A stretch of DNA of 64,000 nt, taken from contig OY101115.1 in the NCBI GenBank assembly GCA_956465555.1, forward strand, positions 992,001 through 1,056,000, given 5' to 3'. A model generated the notes under the pieces. The model had not been told where the DNA came from, ran no database searches, and worked only from the letters and a program-made list of their open reading frames with translations. Origin of the DNA: Nitzschia sp. pyKryTriq1. Its lineage: Eukaryota > Bacillariophyta > Bacillariophyceae > Bacillariales > Bacillariaceae. The translations under genes and the position numbers were made by a program. Shown piece after piece: positions 31,831-41,850 of the stretch; the stretch's first letter is position 1; each line of letters begins with the position of its first letter.

Positions 31831-32472
31831 CAATTTAGTTATCAAGTGGATCTTGTGGTTCAACTGTGTAGACTAGCTATACCAGTACTGGTAGTACTAT
31901 TATTCTCTCATGAAAACGAACGCCCACCAACAGGAGGCCAGAAGCACCTTGTGAATCGCGTTGAGCCAGGCGGACCCATTCAAACCCAAAAGACTTTCTC
32001 AGAATCTTTGACAGATTAGAGGCAAATCTTAGCAAATATTATCGTTCCCGTCCATCCACTTCGTATTAGAGCTCCACTACGAGTACGAGCACAACAACTT
32101 CAGCCTCCTCCGGAACTCCAAAGGCCAAATTCTTGCTTGTGACTTTTGTCTTGCCTTTTTTCGCACGGCTTTTCGACTTCTCGGACTGTTTGCGCTTCTT
32201 TTTCTCCGCCTTCGAGTTCCTCTTTTTCATCTTCATCATCTTCATCATTCCTCGCCCGTGCCTCTCGACCTGCTCTCCTTTCATCTTTCATCATCGTCAT
32301 GGTGTACAGTACCAAGAAGTATCATCGCCCTACTGGAGTACATCCCGATAGAATACTGGTACGCCTGTACGGATAGAGAAAAGATAGAAACCCGCGAAAA
32401 TCGCTGTTATTGGTGTTGGGGTACTTGTAGACGAAACATACTCGTAAACGCGCCAAAGAAAGAACAAACTAA
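31831..32472. other. intergenic
   Basis: Holds a Lys/Glu-rich low-complexity minus-strand stretch (32066-32315) readable in two frames, neither convincing. Upstream side of the glycosyltransferase gene. Confidence 0.4.
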
Positions 32473-33687
32473 ATGGCGACGATTACTGGGTTTCGCCGGC
32501 AAAGCCCCGGTGCCTCCACCGCAAAGTGGTTGTTGCAAGAACTTATTTGCTTTCAGCGATCACGGATATCTCCCATGCTGCTGATGGTAATGCTGGCTGT
32601 CGTGGTATGGACGATTGCGATTCCTGTTGTGGATATTTCTGTATCGGGAACGTCGAATACTCGTACCGGCGTTACGAGTTACTTGTCCGCGTCCGATGCA
32701 GCGCAACATCGTCTTCCAAAAAGTTTGAGGTCGCCCGTGGCAGTGACGATGATGGACGCGAATACTGTTTCGACAACTTCTTCTCAGAAGAATCCTGCTG
32801 TGTCGTCACCCAAAATCAGCGTCTTGTCCTCTTCCACAAATAGGAGAGGTGCGAGAGAGCCACAACCAGTGTTGCGAGCCTCTGATTTGCCCAATGCCAG
32901 CGGTTGGAAAGCCACCGAGAATACTCCGTATGAAGTCTGCTTTGTCACCAGCGTCTATTCGGCATCACCCGACACTTCCGATCGCCCACCGGATATCACG
33001 GACATCCAACAGGCGAATCCTTCTTTCCAATTCTTTGCATTTACCAACATGCCCAACCTAGACGCTCCTGGTTGGACGATCAAGGTAAAGGACCTTAGTC
33101 AATACCGAAGGTACATCACCCAGTCAAGATGGGCCAAATTCATGGGATGGAAGGATCCCGACGTGCACGGCTGCCAGGCGGTCTTTTATATGGACGGCTT
33201 TTGTGGTCCCAAACTCAAACATTCCGAACGATACAAGCAACTCGCCAAAGCCATTCGTGATTCCGAGTTTGGTTTGTTCCAGAACGAACACTATATTGCC
33301 GAAGGCCCGTTGGACGAATTGGATCGAATTCTGGAGCGACACAAGGACGTTGCCAAAAATGTACAAGCCTCCAAAGAGTGGCTGATAGCACAGCCCGACT
33401 TTCGTCGCGATGCTGTGATTTACGAAAACCACTACATCGGGTACAACCCCCAGAGCACCATATTTCAACAAGCAGCAGAGTTCTTTTGGGGTCGATACTC
33501 CTTAGAGCAAGATTCATGGAGGGATCAACCGCTTTGGAGCTATGTATTGGACCACTTTCACATTTTGCCGACGAGATTGGGTACATTTGATGCCTTGTTT
33601 AAAGAATACTTCAAACGAATGGGACATGCAGGCCATCGATACAATGCCGGGGCCGACAGCAACGCCGTGGCATCCAAGCTAGCCTAG
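32473..33687 (+). CDS. TOD1/MUCI70-like glycosyltransferase, type II membrane protein
   Basis: 404 residues. A basic cytosolic arm is followed by a signal anchor at about 35-57 (MLLMVMLAVVVWTIAIPVVD), a Ser/Thr-rich stem, and a luminal catalytic-like domain from about residue 155. The pattern follows the DUF616 (PF04765) group: CFVTSVYSASPDTSDRPPDI, FQFFAFTN, APGWTIKV, SQYRRYITQSRWAKFMGW, AVFYMDGFC (DxD-like MDG), IRDSEFGLFQNEH, and near the end DSWRDQPLWSYVLDHFHILP. These proteins are Golgi glycosyltransferases acting on cell-wall or mucilage glycans; the donor and acceptor here are unknown. Single exon. Confidence 0.7.
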   Translation: MATITGFRRQSPGASTAKWLLQELICFQRSRISPMLLMVMLAVVVWTIAIPVVDISVSGTSNTRTGVTSYLSASDAAQHRLPKSLRSPVAVTMMDANTVSTTSSQKNPAVSSPKISVLSSSTNRRGAREPQPVLRASDLPNASGWKATENTPYEVCFVTSVYSASPDTSDRPPDITDIQQANPSFQFFAFTNMPNLDAPGWTIKVKDLSQYRRYITQSRWAKFMGWKDPDVHGCQAVFYMDGFCGPKLKHSERYKQLAKAIRDSEFGLFQNEHYIAEGPLDELDRILERHKDVAKNVQASKEWLIAQPDFRRDAVIYENHYIGYNPQSTIFQQAAEFFWGRYSLEQDSWRDQPLWSYVLDHFHILPTRLGTFDALFKEYFKRMGHAGHRYNAGADSNAVASKLA

Positions 33688-33981
33688 AGCTAGGATGAGA
33701 GAACAATGTCAACACTCCTCTAGTTGAGAGATAAAGTACTGACTGCCGCTGCCCTTTTACGTGTTCTACCAGCATGCGAGTATTCTTCACCATCAGTTTC
33801 TTTCAACCGTGCTTGTGGTGATTGTGGTTTTACACCAGCTGAAAAAACGAACCTCGCGATGAGGGTAGGAAAGGACGAATGAGTATAATCAGAGTGTAGG
33901 TGAAAAGAATGCACTATTTGGATTCTAGTTTTGCATTAACTAAAGATTCATTTTCAATACAACATCACTAAAGCGAGGTTC

Positions 33982-36900
33982 CTAATCGAGGCTCATGATT
34001 TCACGTAGACTTTCAGCATCAGATCTGCAAAGCGATCCGTCGTCGTCGTCGCCGCCGCCTTCATCAATGTCTTTTTCCTCCTTCAAAGGCTTTGCTTCTG
34101 TCGGCTTGCGGTTTTCATCAAAGCTTAGAACTTCCAGACTTGCATTTTCCTTGGAATCATAAAATTCTTCCATCAAAGGCTCTGTTGGTGGAGCAGACTC
34201 GGTCGGGGATCGAGTAGAAACAGGTACTGGTACTGGCTCAGCGTCCTCGTTAAAGTCCTTGCTGGCATCTCCACTACCATCTTCGGTTCCTCGGTTCGAC
34301 GAGATAGGTGTCTCCTGTGCTATAGTCGAGACTTCGGGTGCTGACCTTGGAGAAGTCATCACGGTTGGAAGGGACGGTTTGGGGCTGGTCGGCGGTGGAT
34401 TCGATAGTTCGGGGGCGGCAGGGGTCTCCTCTTCATCATCTTTCTCGGCCACATCATCAATACCAGCCTTTGGTGTCATCACAACTTTCGGAACCGATAC
34501 ATTCGAAATTTGTCTCGTTGAAAGAGAATTATCCGGGACGTCCAGGTCCAGATCCTTCCGGAACTTAAGACGTTCAACTTCGGCTTGAAGCTTCTTGAGT
34601 TGTTGTTCCTGTGCTGTCAGCTGGTCCTCTAGGCTAGCTTGGATCTGGAGAGCCTCTTTGAAACCAAATGCTTTACACGATTCCTGGATTTCAGCAGCTC
34701 CTTCCTTGGTTGTCCAAAGAGAAGATCCAGAGCTGACGACCCGTTGCATGCCGGCAAAAGTGCCACGAGTGTCGATCTTCAAGCACGAGTCGCGCACGAA
34801 ACGTAAGTCATCCGCGAGATAGCCTGTCTTGGTCGAATAAAGAAGTGCAAGGGCCTCTCGCAACATGGAAACTTCATTGATGAAGAGGCTCTCATCGAGG
34901 ACATGTGGAATCCCGGTCGCGGCGCTGGCCCAAGAAGGGGGCACATGAGGATAAGCAGCTTCAAAAATGAGTCGGACGAGGCCGGAAACGCCTCCCGATA
35001 CACCTCGAGCGTAAATCACAGCAATGTGCATAAATGGCAAGGTCCGAACAAGAAACTTGTCAATGATTGAGTCTGCTACTGCCAATGGATAGGGTGCACA
35101 CGAGGCACCAACGACGGGAACACCGGCATACTCGTCAACAAGGTACAAGAATGCCTTGCCTGCTTCTTTGAAGAACTTTCGGATCTCTGTTATGCGCCTT
35201 TCAATCAGTTTCAGCAAGGCAGAAACTGGATTTGACCGGAATGCCTCGATTTGGGCGGCAGCAATCTTCATGAAGTCTTTCTTCACAGTCTCGAAATCTC
35301 CATCGGGGAGATCCAAGTCTTCGAGCAACTTTGAAGCTGTCCATTGCTTCTCTGTTGATTTTTCAATGACTCCCTTCATCTGACAGGCGAAGAAGCAAGC
35401 CTTTCCGAGAGATAAGAGTAAAACGCCCATTCGTTCTGCACGCTCCACGTCCTTCTTCGTAGTCGGCGCAAGCTTTGCCTTCTTATTCTTTGCCGATAGT
35501 TTGTATGGCAGGAGAATCAAGTTGCATGGCATGGACAATGCTCCCGCTCGCTGGTCCAAAAGCTTTGAAACTATTTCCGTGGAAGAAAAGTTGAACTTGC
35601 GGAGGAGATCAAAATTCCAGCATTCAACCGTAGTTGTTCGAGTATCCAACCAATTGTCTTCGGATTTTTCGGACACCACCTTCTGTCGTTGACGGTCGTA
35701 AGCTGCACTTTCATGCTGTCGCTTGTCGATCATTTTTCCAAGCAACTTCGACGCATCGCCACCGCGATTGAAGAATGGATGGCTCAGCACGATCTCCATT
35801 GTAAGCTCCGCGCGAGCTTCAAAAGGAGCGAGTAAATGTAGCAAGAGGTCTTGGGCAATGGGATCCTCAACGTGTTCATAGATTTGCGCGGCCGCCTTCT
35901 CGTGATTCCAGCCTACAATGCTCTCGTAGTCCAACAGATGTCCTGTCTTCAAATTAGACGGGAAAAGAGGGCGACCACCACTGCATAATGTGAACAAAAT
36001 CAATCCAAAGCACCACACATCAGTGCTTTCTCTAGCTGCTACCAGCTGATACGGCAGTTCTGGTAGAGCAACATCGAGTTGACGCTCGTTGCTGGGAACA
36101 AAGTGGCATCGAAGAACATATGTCGCTCCAGTCTGGAGATTGACAAATGGTTCGACCACTTTCTTGTCCACTTTAACCTTGTATACTCTTTCAACCATCT
36201 CCCAATAGGTCTGATATATTCTTGCCTCCGCAGCGGATAGCTTTACAAACATTTCAGGGGGCAGAAGTCCCGTCTTGAACTGCGCTGAACCATTGTCTGA
36301 AATAGTACCCATGAAAGCGGTCTCATTTTGTGACCTAGTCGCAGTTGAGAGATCTGACACAGCCCAAGATCGACGAGCTGTCTCGTCGTCCATTGGGACC
36401 ATGCTTACATGCCTCATTGACATATTTCCATGCACGACACCTTTCTCGTGAAGTATTTTTAAGGCAGTAGCAACCTGGCGACCAATCTCCGAAATCTCGT
36501 CCATTCCTTTCACGCCATGGTGGAAGAAGAAGTCGAAAAGATCCCCTTCGTCACTATATGGATAGATCAAAGCATACGGGTAGTCGGAGAGCTTGATCGA
36601 CTCCCCACCAAAAAGGTTCAACGTCTGAAAACGTTCATCGTTGACGTCGATCTGATACCTTCGGCCCTTTTTGCTCTCAGAAGATGCGTCGAAATTATCG
36701 AAGAGAGGAAGAATGTTGCTTAAACACTGCATGCCACTTGCCAAGCCCAGGTGTTGTCGGCATTCGACCTCATTGCAAAAAGCCTCTTCGTTCTTCGTGA
36801 GCTTGAAGCATACCCACCTCTTTTTGTCGACGAATTTGGAGGCTGTGTAGCCGCCCTCTTCTTCCACCTTTTCTCCTGTTGCCCAAATGGTTTCTTCCGC

Positions 36901-39900
36901 CTCCCCGGGAGCAAATTCTTGCTTCGGGAGGTATTCCTCCGTACGAAATACATGCTCAATCGCTCGAACGAAAACAGTGTTCCCATCACTGTTGCGATGG
37001 AGAAGCATGCCATCAAGCTCAGTCGGAAATTCATACTTGCCGAGAAAGTATTGAGCACTTTTGAAGATGGCTTTGGATGTTGGGCTGGCCACGTCGCCAA
37101 GAGTCACACCCTCCAGGCTTGTACCTTGTTCCAGGTAGACCTCTGCGTATCCAGGTACAGACCAACCAATCAATCTTTCCATTATGTCAAAATCTAGCTC
37201 ATATGTGATCGCCTCGATTTGTTTAGCGTAGTTGTCTTCAGGCTTCTTTGGGTCACGGTACAGCAGGAAGAAGCACCAAATCCTCATCGCAACGTCGCTT
37301 AGCATGATACTAGTTTCACGTGGAGTTTCGGGTTTGTCTTCTTTTTTCTCTTCCACGTGGCTTGGCGAAGATTTGGCTCTCCGGTTATTTTTCCAGCTTC
37401 GAACACTAGTGATCTTTTTCGGGGAAGAGGAGCTATCAGTGTAAGTTCCCGACGGACCACTGCTGAGTCCGCGATCCCAGGAAGATTTGTTTGTCGATTG
37501 GTCAAAGGAAGTACCTTCTCCTGATTCAGATCCCGAGTCTTCGTCGGAGAAATATTCCTCCTCCTCTTCCTCGCTGGAGAGAAAATCGTCGTCATCATCT
37601 TCTTCCATAGAATTTTCGGGACTAACCACATAGCGGTCATCTAGATCATCATCGTAGATCGACTTCTCCACTTTCTTTTCGTTGCCGAACGAGAAGGTTC
37701 CAGCCAGTGTCATCAGAGGGGGCTGCTTCTTCTGGATTTTCTTCTTTTTCTTGTGCTTTGTCGAATCCGGGTTATTCTTTCGAGGCTTGGGACGATACGC
37801 GACGTCGATTTCTGGCACGTTGAGGGATGAAAGTGTATCCTTCAGCTCCAGAGAAGCATAATCTGTCATGTTGTTTCCATGCAGCTGTTGAAGATGGTAG
37901 CTTCCCTTGCCGGCAATTTCATTTTTGACTAATTGGACACAAGCGTCCAAAAGCTCCTCGTTTCTCCTGTGATTGTCCAACATTGGATTGAATGCAAATA
38001 GAAGCTCACGCACGGCGCTCCATTCATCTGTGTCCTCCACTTCTTCTTTAGTCATTTCATGTAAATCGAGGCACGACAGTTCGTGACCTTTCACTGTTGT
38101 CAAAGCAGCAGCTGCTTGAGGGTAAGTATCCGCCATCCGATAGAGACTCGTGTAAGGGACAGCTCTGAAAGCAACAGCAATATGGAGTGGAGTCATTCCA
38201 TGAGCCGAGCTGGCAATCTTCAGATATTGCTTTGTCCGCAAGGGCTCAATGAGGATTTTCATTTTTTCACGATAGGTATCCTGGACCTGTTTCCTCCAAG
38301 AAGTCTCTTTCTCTGTCTGAAGCCCCAACATGTTTCGTGCTAGAGTTGCTCCTCGTTGCACCCCACTTTGCGGCGTTTCAAAGAGGCCGTCTTCCGAAAG
38401 CAAGCAATGGACCGGTAAGTCACCTTCGGCATTTAGATGGACGGAGCAATGCGGAAACTTTTCAATAAATGAGCGAAGGATTTCTGTCGATGCCTGAAAT
38501 CGGCACGCATAATGTAGAGGATAACTTCCAGTTGTATCTTCCATTTTCAAGGAGACGCGGCCATCAATGAAAGTACCGTGTCGCGAAGTGACATATGCCG
38601 CCATGAGCAAGTCAAAGGTTTCCCGTGGCTGAAGCGGGGCGGTGTACTCCGAGTTGAAGGCATGGATCAGGGGAGTTTGCAACTCGTCTTCACTGGCATG
38701 GATCAAACCCGTTGGATTCGACTGAATCAAGATTTTAACTATTTCTGGTTCAGTGGCAACCCTAAGAGCGATGTGGAGTGGTAATAAGCCATTGACATCT
38801 TCAACGTACGAGGCAGCGGATGGCTTCTTTTCGTCCCGTCCAGTGTCAAAGCGGAAACCTTGATCCTGCCCATCCGCATCAGGTGACTTCAGCAAGAGCT
38901 CAATCAATTGCTTCGAGGGCTTGAAAGCGGCCGGCCCACCCCCCACGAGATCAATGTCGTCTCTAAAGGTGCGGTTGGCGACAAGGCGTTGATGTTCTTG
39001 CTCTTGGTGTTCAGCAACTATACGGAACAGTACATGGAGAGGTGTTCTACCGTCCGCATCCTGCGTGATTACGGCTTCGATGTTGTTATCCACGACAATC
39101 TGAATGGCCTTGGCCGTAATACTGGAACTTTCCAGCGCCAAGGAGCTTCGAGCATAAAAGTGACATGCCCAGTGCAAGGGGGTTCGTCCCATGTCGTCGA
39201 TAATTCGTGCCACTTTGGATGAAACCAAGACTTGGATAACCACCGGGGAGAGCTTCATGTGCCACCAAGGAGTGGCATTCGGATCGTTAGCTTCACCGCA
39301 AACATGTCGCTTGTTGTTGTCCATCAAATGGCCTGCGCCAAGGTACCACGCAAGCGCGGTTCGACCTTTTCTATCAGTGTACGTCGTCGAGTTTGGATAT
39401 TCACTGATCAGCATTTTCATCGCTTCTTTGGTGGCTCCTTGCATCACTGCATAGTGCAGCGGAATGGCTCCGTGGCGTGAATCGGGAATGACGGAGGCAT
39501 TCGGAGGGATACCCCTACCGTCGGGAATCGGGATCTCGGGAAGGGGGTATTTCTCGTTATGGCTATCTCTTGGTTGTTTGATTTCGTGAAAAAGCTCAAC
39601 CGGAAGTTCCTGACAAAGAAACTTAACCAAGGAAGCCGATCGACTGGGTGCATGATACCAGAATAACCAATGCAATGGAGTTCTCCCTCCCTCATCGCGC
39701 TGCAGGAGTGTCTCGGGCGCCGCCTGCACCAAAATCCTAATCACCTTCTCAGTGTCTTCATCATCCGGCGAACGTCGACAAGCCCAGTGAATGGGCAATC
39801 GATCACGACTGTCAGCTAACTTGGCAGCTTCTTGGCCTAAATGACAGAGAGCCGCAACGACGGATGCAGGGGCGTTCTTAATCGCAATCTTGAGCGGGGT

Positions 39901-40122
39901 CTCGTCCTTCTTGGGGCCTTGTTGGTCGAACAACTCGGCCTCCAACTCGGTACTAGGGCTTGAGTAAGGAGGAAGGGGAGACTCAAATTTTGGATTCGGG
40001 ACACCTTTGTTGGAAATAGTGTGGCCCTCCAAGTAATGTAGCACTTGATTCCATTTCGTTTTGCTGTTGGATGCACTCGCACTGTCCACTAACTTGTGGA
40101 GAGTGCCGTCGTAGCGCCCCAT
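33982..40122 (-). CDS. giant ankyrin-repeat pseudokinase
   Basis: 2046 residues in a single exon; the first ATG of the frame is at 40122 (MGRYDGTLHKLVDSA). Ankyrin repeats fill about residues 90-700 (DSRDRLPIHWACRRSPDDED, EGGRTPLHWLFWYHAPSRSA, RHGAIPLHYAVMQGATKEAM, GMTPLHIAVAFRAVP). A basic/acidic linker (HKKKKKIQKK; MEEDDDDDFLSSEEEEEEYF) precedes a kinase-like domain at about 1010-1450: WVCFKLTKNEEAFC, YPYALIYPYSDEGDLFDFFF, HEKGVVHGNMSMRHVSM, WAVSDLS, LLPPEMF, STDVWCFGLILFTLCSGG. The HRD catalytic Asp is replaced (HGN), the catalytic-loop Lys and Asn are Met and His, and DFG is DLS, so catalysis is unlikely. A coiled coil lies near 1840-1880. Probably a signalling scaffold. Confidence 0.85.
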   Translation of the reverse strand: MGRYDGTLHKLVDSASASNSKTKWNQVLHYLEGHTISNKGVPNPKFESPLPPYSSPSTELEAELFDQQGPKKDETPLKIAIKNAPASVVAALCHLGQEAAKLADSRDRLPIHWACRRSPDDEDTEKVIRILVQAAPETLLQRDEGGRTPLHWLFWYHAPSRSASLVKFLCQELPVELFHEIKQPRDSHNEKYPLPEIPIPDGRGIPPNASVIPDSRHGAIPLHYAVMQGATKEAMKMLISEYPNSTTYTDRKGRTALAWYLGAGHLMDNNKRHVCGEANDPNATPWWHMKLSPVVIQVLVSSKVARIIDDMGRTPLHWACHFYARSSLALESSSITAKAIQIVVDNNIEAVITQDADGRTPLHVLFRIVAEHQEQEHQRLVANRTFRDDIDLVGGGPAAFKPSKQLIELLLKSPDADGQDQGFRFDTGRDEKKPSAASYVEDVNGLLPLHIALRVATEPEIVKILIQSNPTGLIHASEDELQTPLIHAFNSEYTAPLQPRETFDLLMAAYVTSRHGTFIDGRVSLKMEDTTGSYPLHYACRFQASTEILRSFIEKFPHCSVHLNAEGDLPVHCLLSEDGLFETPQSGVQRGATLARNMLGLQTEKETSWRKQVQDTYREKMKILIEPLRTKQYLKIASSAHGMTPLHIAVAFRAVPYTSLYRMADTYPQAAAALTTVKGHELSCLDLHEMTKEEVEDTDEWSAVRELLFAFNPMLDNHRRNEELLDACVQLVKNEIAGKGSYHLQQLHGNNMTDYASLELKDTLSSLNVPEIDVAYRPKPRKNNPDSTKHKKKKKIQKKQPPLMTLAGTFSFGNEKKVEKSIYDDDLDDRYVVSPENSMEEDDDDDFLSSEEEEEEYFSDEDSGSESGEGTSFDQSTNKSSWDRGLSSGPSGTYTDSSSSPKKITSVRSWKNNRRAKSSPSHVEEKKEDKPETPRETSIMLSDVAMRIWCFFLLYRDPKKPEDNYAKQIEAITYELDFDIMERLIGWSVPGYAEVYLEQGTSLEGVTLGDVASPTSKAIFKSAQYFLGKYEFPTELDGMLLHRNSDGNTVFVRAIEHVFRTEEYLPKQEFAPGEAEETIWATGEKVEEEGGYTASKFVDKKRWVCFKLTKNEEAFCNEVECRQHLGLASGMQCLSNILPLFDNFDASSESKKGRRYQIDVNDERFQTLNLFGGESIKLSDYPYALIYPYSDEGDLFDFFFHHGVKGMDEISEIGRQVATALKILHEKGVVHGNMSMRHVSMVPMDDETARRSWAVSDLSTATRSQNETAFMGTISDNGSAQFKTGLLPPEMFVKLSAAEARIYQTYWEMVERVYKVKVDKKVVEPFVNLQTGATYVLRCHFVPSNERQLDVALPELPYQLVAARESTDVWCFGLILFTLCSGGRPLFPSNLKTGHLLDYESIVGWNHEKAAAQIYEHVEDPIAQDLLLHLLAPFEARAELTMEIVLSHPFFNRGGDASKLLGKMIDKRQHESAAYDRQRQKVVSEKSEDNWLDTRTTTVECWNFDLLRKFNFSSTEIVSKLLDQRAGALSMPCNLILLPYKLSAKNKKAKLAPTTKKDVERAERMGVLLLSLGKACFFACQMKGVIEKSTEKQWTASKLLEDLDLPDGDFETVKKDFMKIAAAQIEAFRSNPVSALLKLIERRITEIRKFFKEAGKAFLYLVDEYAGVPVVGASCAPYPLAVADSIIDKFLVRTLPFMHIAVIYARGVSGGVSGLVRLIFEAAYPHVPPSWASAATGIPHVLDESLFINEVSMLREALALLYSTKTGYLADDLRFVRDSCLKIDTRGTFAGMQRVVSSGSSLWTTKEGAAEIQESCKAFGFKEALQIQASLEDQLTAQEQQLKKLQAEVERLKFRKDLDLDVPDNSLSTRQISNVSVPKVVMTPKAGIDDVAEKDDEEETPAAPELSNPPPTSPKPSLPTVMTSPRSAPEVSTIAQETPISSNRGTEDGSGDASKDFNEDAEPVPVPVSTRSPTESAPPTEPLMEEFYDSKENASLEVLSFDENRKPTEAKPLKEEKDIDEGGGDDDDGSLCRSDAESLREIMSLD

Positions 40123-40830
40123 TCTGATTTGTGATGCCTGGGCTTTCTCGCCTTTTAATAATGCTAGATCTACTAATAACTCGCCTCCACTGCTCGCCTC
40201 AAGGTAGCTTTGCAACAAATATTTTTATTCAGCAATCCTGTTGTATTCCAACACAACGCCGAAAAAACAAGTTTAATGATTGTATGTCGCAAAAGACGAC
40301 GAGAGGTGCAACAAGCGCAACAATCAATCAAGAACCTCTTTCCTCTTTCGGAGAGATTCCGTACCGGTACCGTATGATACTCGTACCGATGATGCTGTTG
40401 AGGATAACAACCCCTCGCTCGATCGGAATGGTATAAGTTGTTGTCATAAGGGTGAGTCGCGCAAAGGGGAGTGCTTTCCCGCGCAATAACATGGAGTGGA
40501 GAGTGGGAGAAGCCTCATTTATCGAGGATGCCCACCTTGCCGTTACAGTATAACAAAGAAAATATCACGGTAGTTCATTAAATACTACATTCAGCTCCGT
40601 ATATTATTAATGATAGGTAGAGGTCCAATGAATAAGAATGGTTACCGGCATGTACGTATGAGTGAGCCTGGAAAGTACAAGACTTCTTGTACCGTTTGTC
40701 TGTCATCCGTATCAATACGTAACTACAGTGACAATATGTAGAGAGGGGCGAACACTCAAAATGGAAAGTCGGAACCTCAAATAATGCGTGCTTTTTCTCG
40801 TGCTTCATGACATAATAATAATAACAGGAA
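40123..40830. other. intergenic
   Basis: Upstream region of the ankyrin pseudokinase, with a gtaccggtaccgtatgatactcgtacc island at 40361-40388. No gene seen. Confidence 0.4.
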
Positions 40831-41060
40831 TGCGTGCATTTCCTCGTGCTTCATGAATGCGTGCATTTCCTCGTGCTTCATGACATAATAATAATAACAA
40901 TAATGCGTGCATTTCCTCGTGCTTCATGACATAATAATAATAACAATAATGCGTGCATTTCCTCGTGCTTCATGACATAATAATAACAATAATGCGTGCA
41001 TTTCCTGACATAATAATAATAACAATAATGCGTGCATTTCCTCGTGCTGCACGACATATA
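40831..41060. repeat. 46-bp minisatellite, about five copies
   Basis: The unit gcgtgcatttcctcgtgctt + catgacataataataataacaataat recurs from about 40834 to 41050. Copies differ in the number of taa units and one is truncated after ttcctgacataa. Arranged head to tail without unique spacers. It abuts the recombinase-like fragment. Confidence 0.9.
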
Positions 41061-41080
41061 CAATTAGTAGTCTACTACTG

Positions 41081-41716
41081 TCAATATATCAATTTATGTA
41101 GGCCATAGACCCAAAGGAAAATGTTCCTTGAGTTTATGGCCCACGTCATCCATAGCCGGAAGAGGGTGAGGGAAACAGGGTCGGCCTCTTGCTCTTCCAT
41201 CCGCCCCTCGCTCTTTGCCTTCACTGCCTCTTTCCGGTAGCTGGCCATCCACTTATCCATTTCTATATAGTATGTTCTTGGTAGCGGTTCATTGGCTTGC
41301 TCGGAGCCATATAAAATGGCATCGTTGTATTTTCTCATGTTGATGAATGACATGAGTTTACCATCATCCTTGTTCTTCCTTGATGCGAAGAAGGCAAGAA
41401 TGATTCCGACATTAAGACCACGATACTTGAGGTCTTTCGTATTTTTGTATCTGAGGGACCTCTCCTGCTCCGAGAGGTCCCGCACACCACCCAAGGCACA
41501 ATATTCTGGGTATGACGATTCCATGAATGGAATGATGTGCTGGATGCGGTTCCAGTAGTTTCTCGTGGTGGCTACTTTACGAGCATGTTCGTTGGTCTCG
41601 TCAAGGCCTTGTTGGTGGTCATCGGCCAATTGTAGGCTAGCCCCAATTATTTCAACATTCTCAGTCGCCTCCCTCTCATAAGGACGGATGCGACCAGTGC
41701 TCACAGGACAAGACAT
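41081..41716 (-). mobile_element. truncated recombinase-like (Crypton-type?) element fragment
   Basis: From an ATG at 41716 (MSCPVSTGRIRPYEREA) about 211 residues read as a helical DNA-binding-type arm: RNYWNRIQHIIPFMES, YRGLNVGIILAFFASRKNK, INMRKYNDAILYGSEQANEP, YYIEMDKWMASYRKEAVKAK, EADPVSLTLFRLWMTWAINS, RNIFLWVYGLHK. I recognise these blocks as the N-terminal part of a repeated diatom protein family that in full copies continues with a core I take to be a tyrosine recombinase (Crypton-like). Here the frame ends abruptly at LHKLIY right beside the minisatellite, so no catalytic Arg/His/Tyr set is present. Flanked on the other side by 11-bp repeats. Dead fragment; the family assignment is from memory. 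Confidence 0.5.
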
Positions 41717-41797
41717 CTTGGTGTTGTGAAGCCGTTGTGTGATGTGATATGTGATGTGATGCTGTGTGGCGTTGGCGTTGGCGTTGGTACTGTAGGA

Positions 41798-41850
41798 TGC
41801 CAGCGAAATGCCAGCGAAATGCCAGCGAAATGCCAGCAAAATACCGCAGC
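41798..41850. repeat. 11-bp tandem repeat (gccagcgaaat)
   Basis: Four head-to-tail copies of gccagcgaaat, the last changed to gccagcaaaat, followed by two degenerate accgcagcaaaat units. A gttggc 6-bp repeat lies just before, at 41769-41788. Confidence 0.85.

Noticed and set aside
32066-32315. Lys/Glu-rich small ORFs on the minus strand
   Set aside because: Two overlapping frames of the same low-complexity purine-rich DNA are equally open, which argues against either being a gene.
40831-41060. Repeat array considered as CRISPR-like
   Set aside because: The units are head to tail without unique spacers, in a eukaryotic genome; an ordinary minisatellite.
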